Assembly: GCA_022865525.1 (NCBI GenBank)
Contig: JALHSV010000072.1
Location: 1 to 9,788 of the forward strand
Source of the DNA: Thermodesulfovibrionales bacterium
GTDB taxonomy: Bacteria; Nitrospirota; Thermodesulfovibrionia; Thermodesulfovibrionales; SM23-35
DNA length: 9,788 bases
Direction of reading: 5' to 3'
Part shown: piece by piece, positions 1 to 4,954 of the stretch
Position numbering within the stretch: the first letter of the stretch is position 1
How the letters are laid out: each line of letters opens with the position of its first letter
The notes under the pieces: model-generated
The model's database searches: none
The model's input: the letters and a program-made list of their open reading frames with translations, nothing else
Told to the model about the DNA's origin: nothing
Program-made: the position numbers and the translations under genes

Positions 1-45
1 CCGAGACAACTTATTGATATACTAAGGAGTTTATAAGAAGACCCC

Positions 46-127
46 TTTGTTGTCATTCCACGGCTTGACCGGGGAATCCAGAACGGCCATGGATGCCCGC
101 TTACGAACTGCGGGCATGACGGACAAA
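46..127. repeat. Palindromic intergenic repeat (MITE-like, nested hairpins)
   Basis: The outer ends are imperfect inverted repeats: TTTGTTGTCATTCC at the left matches the reverse complement of the right end, TTTGTCCGTCATGCC, with small differences. Inside lies a perfect 8-bp stem, ATGCCCGC (93-100) with GCGGGCAT (110-117) around a 9-base loop, and a 5-bp pair ATCCA (76-80)/TGGAT (90-94). The wording 'GTCATTCC...GGCTTGACC...GGAATCCAG...GGATGCCCGC...GCGGGCATGAC' is typical of a widely distributed class of short non-coding intergenic repeats that occur in many copies per genome. No coding capacity is seen. Copy number cannot be judged from one window. Confidence 0.7.
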
Positions 128-142
128 CATATTATATGAGGT

Positions 143-166
143 CTTACTAATGACCGCATTAGTAAG
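143..166. repeat. Perfect 9-bp inverted repeat with 6-base loop
   Basis: CTTACTAAT (143-151) is the exact reverse complement of ATTAGTAAG (158-166), separated by GACCGC. No T-tract follows on either strand, so it is not an obvious intrinsic terminator. It lies 16 bases after the palindromic repeat and could be part of the same inserted unit, a protein-binding site or an RNA hairpin. Confidence 0.5.
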
Positions 167-234
167 TAGTTGACGAAGAAATCAGCAATCTACTTTATTT
201 GACTTCTTGCCTATACTTTGCTAAAAATATAAAT

Positions 235-345
235 GTGGACTTTGTACTTAATATTTTAAAAAATCACTCTGCTGAAATCGTTCTTTTTATATTGGTTTTC
301 TTTCTTTTCTTATTTTTTCGAACTAAGAAGAGGAAGCGGAATTGA
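235..345 (+). CDS. Possible tiny membrane protein (very uncertain)
   Basis: A 36-codon reading frame from GTG at 235 to TGA at 343-345. It encodes a short polar N-terminus, then a strongly hydrophobic segment (roughly residues 14-27, IVLFILVFFLFLFF) and a basic tail RTKKRKRN. This is the layout of a single-pass membrane peptide with a positive cytoplasmic end. The frame stays open upstream to a stop at 163-165, inside the stem-loop, so it could instead be the tail of a gene cut by the repeat. No Shine-Dalgarno sequence precedes the GTG, and AT-rich DNA can give such segments by chance. No family is recognised. Confidence 0.2.
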   Translation: MDFVLNILKNHSAEIVLFILVFFLFLFFRTKKRKRN

Positions 346-545
346 AAACCCTGCTCAGTTTTTTGTGCCAAAACCGTTATCTATTTATTTGTAACCAGAA
401 ATCTTTTGCTTTCATCCCCTCTTGATTCTAAGGACTTATAGGTGAAGTGTTTATCGATATGGTTTTAATTCCCGCCTTCAAGGATTCCCCTTCAATCTAT
501 TGACAGCATTGGCTGGATATATTAATTTACCGGTGGTCATTGCCC
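346..545. other. Intergenic stretch before the TerB-like gene
   Basis: Together with 167-234 this AT-rich DNA holds no convincing gene. A perfect TTGACA hexamer lies at 500-505, with a poor TAATTT 17 bases further on (523-528). A start there would leave only about ten bases of leader before the ATG at 546, so it is a weak promoter call. The only Shine-Dalgarno-like element is GGTGG (532-536). Confidence 0.3.
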
Positions 546-1010
546 ATGATTTTCTCACTCAAGAAAATTTACGATCAATTCATTCAGCCGTCATCTATCA
601 AAAAAGATGAGGTTTCCGAACACGCTATCCAAGTTGCCACAGCAGCATTGCTCATTGAGATGATGAAAGCTGATGGTACAGTCAATGAGGATGAACGTAA
701 GGCAGTTATGCAGACTATCCAGTCGAAGTTTAATCTCACAGACGATGAGACAAAATCACTGAAGGAGCTTGCCAAGGAGAAAATCAGGAAGGCTACGGAC
801 TATTATGATTTTACCTCTCTTATCCACAAGCGGCTGTCATATCAGCAGAAGGTGGAAATTATAGAGCATCTCTGGGAAATCGCTTTCACGGACAAGCACC
901 TCGACAAGCATGAAGAATATGTGGTTCGGAAGATAGCCGATCTCATTTATGTCGAGCATAAGGATTTCATTGAAGCTAAACTGAAAATAAAAAAGAAACT
1001 ATTGTTGTAA
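546..1010 (+). CDS. TerB-like (tellurite resistance TerB / DjlA N-terminal fold) protein
   Basis: A 154-residue, mostly helical soluble protein with no signal peptide. Two features place it in the TerB-like superfamily: the acidic helix-loop segment ADGTVNEDERKAV (residues 42-54), and the later repeat of the same pattern around FTDKHLDKHEEYVVRKIADL (114-133). Members usually have about 150 residues, so it appears complete. Known relatives bind metal through such acidic clusters and are linked to stress or envelope functions. The molecular role of stand-alone TerB-like proteins is mostly unknown, and no other ter gene is nearby, so tellurite resistance should not be assumed. ATG 546 was chosen because GGTGG ends nine bases before it; a TTG at 540 in the same frame is the alternative. 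It is followed by a small ORF and a broken DUF1232 gene on the same strand. Confidence 0.75.
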   Translation: MIFSLKKIYDQFIQPSSIKKDEVSEHAIQVATAALLIEMMKADGTVNEDERKAVMQTIQSKFNLTDDETKSLKELAKEKIRKATDYYDFTSLIHKRLSYQQKVEIIEHLWEIAFTDKHLDKHEEYVVRKIADLIYVEHKDFIEAKLKIKKKLLL

Positions 1011-1037
1011 ACCCGAGAACAGGGCTTATGGAATGGC

Positions 1038-1256
1038 TTGCTGATTCCAACTGAAAAACAGTTCCATAATTCCATCAAGAAGGACTTCAATGGAGTTGTT
1101 CAACATCCTATCCTGAAGAAATGGCTATATTTATCTGAGGCAACGGAAGATTTTGAGACTGTAGCTTCTGATATTATTGAGGCAGTTAGAATGAATGACC
1201 TCAGATTTGGAGTGGAACCCCAAGAACGGATTTCAAAGAGAAAAAGAAAAGCATGA
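1038..1256 (+). CDS. Small hypothetical protein, possibly a remnant
   Basis: A reading frame of 72 codons. The residue mix looks coding, with alternating hydrophobic and charged positions around ILKKWLYLSEATEDFETVA and ending in a basic tail RISKRKRKA, but I recognise no family. The only start in frame is TTG 1038, with GGAA four bases upstream. The frame is open back to the TAA that ends the TerB-like gene, which is in the same frame, so an ATG may have been lost. Its TGA overlaps the ATG of the next ORF (ATGA, 1253-1256), a sign of translational coupling that supports this being, or having been, a real gene. The downstream partner is frameshifted, so this may belong to a decaying operon. 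Confidence 0.4.
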   Translation: MLIPTEKQFHNSIKKDFNGVVQHPILKKWLYLSEATEDFETVASDIIEAVRMNDLRFGVEPQERISKRKRKA

Positions 1257-1421
1257 GACTTGTTGTATCGGCAATGCTGTGGGAAAAACTACGTGTTTGA
1301 CAAACTGCAAAAGACAGGACATGAGATAAAGCGTGAAATCAAGGTATATAGGAGAGTCCTTAAAGATACCAGCACACACAAAATCGCAAAAATACTTCCA
1401 AACCTCCCCACTTGTTATTGA
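1253..1421 (+). pseudogene. Frameshifted N-terminal remnant of a DUF1232/YkvA-like gene
   Basis: From ATG 1253 one frame reads MRLVVSAMLWEKLRV and then stops (TGA, 1298-1300). Shifting frame at about 1296, the sequence continues without a break as FDKLQKTGHEIKREIKVYRRVL, then KDTSTHKIAKIL, before ending at TGA 1419-1421. The segment 'KxYRxVLKDxxTxKxAKxL' closely resembles the start of the DUF1232 (YkvA-like) domain, normally followed by a hydrophobic stretch containing PxDxIPDFIP. That conserved core is not visible in any downstream frame, so the gene is both frameshifted and truncated. The assignment rests on remembered family consensus. The ATGA overlap with the upstream ORF indicates a former operon. 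Confidence 0.5.
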
Positions 1422-1524
1422 GAGGCAAGGTAATGCCCATGTAGTTGAAGTACTACAGCCTTTCTCGATTAATTACTTCAAGGCTTCTTTAAGAAATACT
1501 GAAGATGTGATTATCAATAATTAG
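1333..1524 (+). other. Open frame over gene remnant, doubtful coding
   Basis: A 63-codon frame from GTG 1333. Its first third overlaps the DUF1232-like remnant in another frame. The later part (PFSINYFKASLRNTEDVIINN) has a plausible coding look and might be the end of a second damaged gene. Its stop overlaps by about ten bases the end of the minus-strand gene 1514-1696. No Shine-Dalgarno sequence or family match is seen, so I do not call it as a gene. Confidence 0.2.
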
Positions 1525-1696
1525 GTTTTAAAAACTCGTTATATAAGTCTTTGTCTTTTTGGTACTCTCTGATAAGACTTTGATAATACTCCGTTAATCT
1601 GGATAGCAAGAAATGCCGTTCCTTTAGAGATAGGGTTAAATAAAACGGCAATTCCATCAATATCGAAATAAATGCCTTCTCAATTCTGTTACTCAT
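1514..1696 (-). CDS. Hypothetical 60-residue protein
   Basis: A complete small gene read leftwards. The start is ATG 1696-1694, chosen because a strong Shine-Dalgarno sequence, AAGGGAAG (1712-1705 on the minus strand), lies eight bases upstream; a longer frame to 1735 would run through the promoter. The 60 residues are amphipathic and probably helical (LPFYLTLSLKERHFLLSRL, then a charged segment EYQKDKDLYNEFLKPNY), with no signal peptide, no Cys and no recognisable motif. It has its own promoter next to a palindromic operator and diverges from the response regulator, whose promoter is arranged identically, so the two are probably controlled together. Function unknown; a small regulatory or partner protein is one possibility. 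Confidence 0.6.
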   Translation of the reverse strand: MSNRIEKAFISILMELPFYLTLSLKERHFLLSRLTEYYQSLIREYQKDKDLYNEFLKPNY

Positions 1697-1718
1697 AATG
1701 AATACTTCCCTTACTTTT

Positions 1719-1746
1719 ATTGTAGAAATGCACATGTTACAGTCAA
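1719..1746 (-). promoter_or_regulatory. Sigma-70-type promoter of the 60-residue protein gene
   Basis: On the minus strand, -35 TTGACT (1746-1741), a 16-base spacer and -10 TACAAT (1724-1719), each 5/6 to consensus. The transcript would begin near 1712, right at the Shine-Dalgarno sequence, giving a leader of about 16 bases. The palindromic operator at 1747-1762 abuts the -35 box. Confidence 0.55.
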
Positions 1747-1762
1747 CCCTACATGAGTAGGG
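1747..1762. promoter_or_regulatory. Palindromic operator A (CCCTAC-N4-GTAGGG)
   Basis: A perfect 6-4-6 palindrome, CCCTACATGAGTAGGG, directly upstream of the leftward -35 box. Its sister site lies at 1793-1806, centre to centre 45 bp. The size and symmetry fit a dimeric regulator with a short recognition helix, such as a LuxR/NarL-type protein; no regulator with a DNA-binding domain is encoded in this window. Confidence 0.6.
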
Positions 1763-1792
1763 GAAGGCAAATTACATTCATACGATAATCAC

Positions 1793-1806
1793 CCTACCTG
1801 AGTAGG
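1793..1806. promoter_or_regulatory. Palindromic operator B (CCTAC-N4-GTAGG)
   Basis: The palindrome CCTACCTGAGTAGG is a near copy of operator A and ends one base before the rightward -35 box (1808-1813). With its flanking promoter bases, operator A plus -35 (1741-1752) is the reverse complement of operator B plus -35 (1802-1813) at 11 of 12 positions. The whole control region is therefore two-fold symmetrical. Confidence 0.6.
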
Positions 1807-1807
1807 A

Positions 1808-1836
1808 TTGACTCATATGATGCCATCAAATAAAGT
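1808..1836 (+). promoter_or_regulatory. Sigma-70-type promoter of the response regulator gene
   Basis: -35 TTGACT (1808-1813, 5/6), a 17-base spacer and -10 TAAAGT (1831-1836, 4/6). The expected transcription start is near 1843. The imperfect -10, and an operator abutting the -35, suggest an activator-assisted promoter, though repression is equally possible from sequence alone. Confidence 0.5.
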
Positions 1837-1858
1837 ACAGTCTAAGGGCAGAAGAACT

Positions 1859-1888
1859 ATGATGTGTATTAATATGGAGTTTGATTAG
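1859..1888 (+). other. Nine-codon upstream ORF in the response-regulator leader
   Basis: ATG 1859 opens the frame MMCINMEFD and ends at TAG 1886-1888. AAGGG (1844-1848) is spaced ten bases from the ATG, better than anything in front of the downstream gene. It may be a leader peptide, or the true start of the response regulator disconnected by a frameshift, since the main frame is already open here. Confidence 0.3.
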
Positions 1889-1904
1889 GATAAATCGGAA
1901 GCCT

Positions 1905-2525
1905 ATGGCTCAACTATTAGAAAACACACATATTTATCGAGACAAAACAACGCATACAAAAGAACCCGTTCATAAGGGGAAGGTTCTTATCGTTGACGAT
2001 GACGTTGACGTAGTAAATGCTATGCAAGCATATCTTACAGCGTGCAACTATATGGCAGTTGGATGCACATCAGGGAAAGACGCTATCGAGAAATTAAAAG
2101 CATATGATTTTGACCTAATGTTGACCGACCTTATGATGCCAGAAATGAATGGGATTGAACTGTTGAAGTCTGCATTGGAAATAAACCCGCATCTTATGGG
2201 AATCATTCTAACTGGTAAGGGGACACTTGAAACCGCCACTGAAATGATGAAAGAGGGGGCGTTTCTTTGTTCTTTAAAACCCTTTAATTTTAAAATGATG
2301 CAACTGATACTGTCTTGTGCGATTAAAGCGAGACAACTCAAGAAACTGGAGGAGAAATACCATCTCCTTACTGATGAACTTACAAACAACGTGGGGGAAC
2401 TTCAGAATTACAATGAGACAACCGCAAGCAAGGAGCTTGAAATTCAGGAACTGAAGAAGAAAATAGAAAGTCTAAAAGAAGAATTAAAGTGTTACGAATA
2501 TCTTGAAAAACATTGGAAGCTATAA
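1905..2525 (+). CDS. Response regulator: REC domain plus C-terminal coiled coil
   Basis: A cytoplasmic receiver protein of 206 residues from ATG 1905. The REC domain covers about residues 25-142 and is complete: acidic triad DDD 31-33, phospho-acceptor Asp75 in LMLTDLMMPEMNG, Thr103 in ILTG and Lys125 in LKPF. The remainder (about 143-200) is a charged coiled coil with no DNA-binding, GGDEF or other known output domain. Output is therefore probably by protein-protein contact, or by phosphate relay to a kinase or enzyme. Start choice is uncertain: TTG 1881 would add eight residues, and GGAAG lies only three bases before ATG 1905. It has its own promoter, shared in design with the divergent small gene. 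The next gene rightwards is a PAS-GGDEF-EAL protein with a separate promoter. No histidine kinase is present here. Confidence 0.85.
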   Translation: MAQLLENTHIYRDKTTHTKEPVHKGKVLIVDDDVDVVNAMQAYLTACNYMAVGCTSGKDAIEKLKAYDFDLMLTDLMMPEMNGIELLKSALEINPHLMGIILTGKGTLETATEMMKEGAFLCSLKPFNFKMMQLILSCAIKARQLKKLEEKYHLLTDELTNNVGELQNYNETTASKELEIQELKKKIESLKEELKCYEYLEKHWKL

Positions 2526-2623
2526 CTATATTTTCTACTACTCGACCTTTCAGTCATTGATAGTTCAAGTCTCACCTACTTCCTTATAAAAAAGTTTTCG
2601 TATGAAGCCTTCTTGTAGTGTGT

Positions 2624-2688
2624 TACACCTGAAATCAATAAAAAAAGTTGCCTTAAAAAACCTAATTTCATTTGTCTTCTCAGGTGTA
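2624..2688. repeat. Long-range 9-bp inverted repeat in the intergenic region
   Basis: TACACCTGA (2624-2632) and its exact reverse complement TCAGGTGTA (2680-2688) enclose 47 AT-rich bases; GAAAT/ATTTC just inside can extend the pairing. It lies between the response-regulator stop and the sigma-54 promoter. It could be a stem in the response-regulator transcript, or a pair of protein-binding half-sites. Confidence 0.4.
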
Positions 2689-2711
2689 TTTCTTTGAAAA
2701 CTTAACGTTAC

Positions 2712-2726
2712 TGACAATAATTGTCA
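2712..2726. promoter_or_regulatory. Perfect 15-bp palindrome, candidate sigma-54 activator (enhancer) site
   Basis: TGACAATAATTGTCA is a perfect 7-1-7 palindrome. Its centre (2719) lies about 100 bp upstream of the expected sigma-54 transcription start, the usual distance for the binding site of a bacterial enhancer-binding protein. Which activator binds it cannot be told. Confidence 0.5.
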
Positions 2727-2791
2727 ATTGATATAAGCTCATGGCATGTCTGTTTCCAGCATTATTGTTTTAAATTAACATGTTATTAATG

Positions 2792-2807
2792 TGGCACTAC
2801 ATTTGCG
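2792..2807 (+). promoter_or_regulatory. Sigma-54 (-24/-12) promoter
   Basis: TGGCACTACATTTGCG matches the consensus TGGCAC-N5-TTGC exactly, with the invariant GG (2793-2794) and GC (2805-2806) ten bases apart. Transcription should begin near 2818, about 32 bases before the GGDEF-EAL start codon. A candidate enhancer palindrome lies upstream. Confidence 0.8.
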
Positions 2808-2832
2808 AATCCAATAAGGTACACGAAAAGGA

Positions 2833-2853
2833 ATGATGAACTTATTAAAATGA
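2833..2853 (+). other. Hexapeptide upstream ORF coupled by ATGA overlap
   Basis: MMNLLK followed by TGA whose bases overlap the next gene's ATG (ATGA, 2850-2853). AAAAGGA (2826-2832) lies immediately before these two ATGs and is 17 bases from ATG 2850, too far to serve it well. Translation of the GGDEF-EAL gene may therefore depend on reading this short ORF. Confidence 0.35.
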
Positions 2854-4877
2854 AGTTTATAAAATATGCAAAGTTCAAGGCAATCATATTAGGAGTAGTC
2901 TTTTTCTTTTCTTCTCATCTTGCGGCTGCAAATTCATCATTGGAAGTGAATGAGCGGTCAACTTTCCTTGAACACCCCTCTTTCATTTTTTTATTTATTA
3001 GCCTAACGCTACTGCTCATTGCAATTTTGCAACTGCTTCAATATCGGAGACAAATTGAAAAGAAATCATTAGAATTATCTACTGCAAACAAACAACTGCA
3101 AATAGAGATAGAGGAACGTGCACAAATTCATACAGCTCTCCAAGAGAGTAAGGAACGTTATGCCCTTGCTGCACGCGGTGCCAATGATGGCCTTTGGGAT
3201 TGGAATCTGAAAACAAACGAGATCTATTTCTCCTCTCGATGGAAGTCGATGCTGGGATTTCAAGATGATGAAATAGAGGATCGTCTGCAAGAATGGTTTC
3301 ATCGAGTGCATCCAGATGATATTAATAAGCTAAAAAAGGATATTTCTGACCATCTCAATGAAGGGACGTCGCACTTTAAGAATGAACATCGCCTATTGAA
3401 CAAGAAAGAGGATTACCTCTGGGTATTAAGCAGAGGGCTTGCAGTAAGAGACACAGATGGCAGTTGTATTCGGATGGCAGGCTCACTCACTGATATTACG
3501 GGCCGGAAAAAAACAGAAGAACAGTTAATACAAAACGCTTTTTATGATACTTTAACAGGCCTTCCGAATCGCGCATTGTTTATGGATCGCCTGCAAATGG
3601 CATTTGTTCACAATAAGAGAAATAAGGACCATCTCTTCGCTATTCTCTTCTTAGACCTTGATAGATTTAAAAATATTAATGACAGTTTCGGACATTTGAT
3701 CGGTGATGAATTACTTGTATTGGTTGCAAAGAGATTGAGATTTCATATACGTCCCGACGATACTATCGCCAGATTTGGTGGAGATGAGTTTGTCGTGCTT
3801 CTCGGGAATATAAAAGAAGTGAGTGATGCAACAAAGATTGCCGAGCGAATAAACAACGTCTTAACAGAACCTTTTCATCTCATGCATCATGAATTATATA
3901 TTAGTATAACAATAGGAATAGCTGTAAGCACTCATGAATATCAGCAGCCTGAAGAGATACTCCGGGATGCGGACACAGCTATGTATCATGCAAAATTACG
4001 CGGAAACGCATGTTATTTAGTATTTGATAAGTTAATGCATGTGAATGCATTGGATCGCTTAGAGTTAGAGATAGACCTTCGTCACGCCATTGAACGCAAA
4101 GAATTTGTTCTATATTATCAGCCAATCATCTCCCTCGAAAATCGAAGTATTATAGGGTTCGAAGCCCTTGTCAGATGGAATCATCCCCGGCGTGGCTTTT
4201 TATTGCCAATGGAGTTTATCCCACTGGCAGAAGAAACAGGGCTTATCATTCCCCTGAGCTTGTGGATTATTCGTGAGGCGTGCAGGCAGATCCTTATATG
4301 GCAACAACAAATTTCATCCGAGTCGCCATTAGTAATAAGTATCAATATATCTCCCAAGCATTTCAAAAATGACAGTTTTGTTGATCAAATAATTAATATT
4401 CTCGATGAAACAAAACTGAATCCTGAGCATTTAGCTCTGGAAATAACAGAGACGGTTATAATGGATAATACCGATCATATGATTGCTGTCTTGTCACAGT
4501 TGAAAGACCTGGGGATCAAGATTCATATCGATGATTTCGGTACCGGCTACTCATCGCTAAGCTATTTGCAGCGATTTCCCATAAATACGTTAAAAATTGA
4601 TCGATCATTCATAGGGCGCCTGAGCGGCACAGGGAAGGATATTGAAATCGTTCAATCAATCATAAATATGGCTCATAATATGAAACTGCACGTGATAGCC
4701 GAAGGTGTTGAGAACGCGGAAAATCTGAAAACATTGGAAAATCTGAAATGCGAATATGCACAGGGATACTTTTTCTCGCATCCACTCAATATAAATGATG
4801 CTGAAGTCCTCATTGCTCAGCACAATGCTTATACCAATGTGATTGATTATCCAACGAGTAATTTTGAAGAGAGATAG
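2850..4877 (+). CDS. Membrane-anchored PAS-GGDEF-EAL cyclic-di-GMP synthase/phosphodiesterase
   Basis: A 675-residue protein predicted to make and/or degrade c-di-GMP at the inner membrane. Order: signal-like hydrophobic segment (about 10-27), transmembrane helix (about 44-63), coiled linker (66-100), PAS domain (about 100-222), GGDEF (about 230-392) and EAL (about 405-655). The GGDEF domain keeps LDLDRFKNIND (268-278), GGDEF (310-314) and the inhibitory site RPDD (301-304), exactly five residues before GGDEF. The EAL domain keeps E438 (EAL), N499 (SINIS), E531/E534 (EITE), DD 561-562, K582, E618 (AEGVE) and Q638 (QGY), so both domains look catalytically competent. Such tandem enzymes often act mainly in one direction, set by the PAS sensor. 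A sigma-54 promoter precedes it, and a diguanylate cyclase gene follows after 77 bases, probably co-transcribed. Confidence 0.93.
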   Translation: MKFIKYAKFKAIILGVVFFFSSHLAAANSSLEVNERSTFLEHPSFIFLFISLTLLLIAILQLLQYRRQIEKKSLELSTANKQLQIEIEERAQIHTALQESKERYALAARGANDGLWDWNLKTNEIYFSSRWKSMLGFQDDEIEDRLQEWFHRVHPDDINKLKKDISDHLNEGTSHFKNEHRLLNKKEDYLWVLSRGLAVRDTDGSCIRMAGSLTDITGRKKTEEQLIQNAFYDTLTGLPNRALFMDRLQMAFVHNKRNKDHLFAILFLDLDRFKNINDSFGHLIGDELLVLVAKRLRFHIRPDDTIARFGGDEFVVLLGNIKEVSDATKIAERINNVLTEPFHLMHHELYISITIGIAVSTHEYQQPEEILRDADTAMYHAKLRGNACYLVFDKLMHVNALDRLELEIDLRHAIERKEFVLYYQPIISLENRSIIGFEALVRWNHPRRGFLLPMEFIPLAEETGLIIPLSLWIIREACRQILIWQQQISSESPLVISINISPKHFKNDSFVDQIINILDETKLNPEHLALEITETVIMDNTDHMIAVLSQLKDLGIKIHIDDFGTGYSSLSYLQRFPINTLKIDRSFIGRLSGTGKDIEIVQSIINMAHNMKLHVIAEGVENAENLKTLENLKCEYAQGYFFSHPLNINDAEVLIAQHNAYTNVIDYPTSNFEER

Positions 4878-4954
4878 ATGACATTCTAAACCGTAATCAG
4901 ACTTTTGAGGCTGCTCCTTTGATCCATTGCGGCAAGCCTTACTAAAGGAATTTG

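Noticed and set aside
500..528. TTGACA-N17-TAATTT as promoter of the TerB-like gene
   Set aside because: The -10 is poor and the start would fall within the likely ribosome-binding site, leaving almost no leader.
546..1010. Tellurite-resistance operon
   Set aside because: Only a single TerB-like fold protein is present, with no TerC, TerD or TerZ-type neighbour.
1747..1806. The two similar palindromes as the start of a CRISPR array
   Set aside because: Only two copies of 14-16 bp, both within a promoter region and symmetrical about it; far too short for CRISPR repeats.
2048..2389. 113-codon minus-strand frame opposite the response regulator
   Set aside because: The sense strand encodes an unmistakable REC domain with all key residues.
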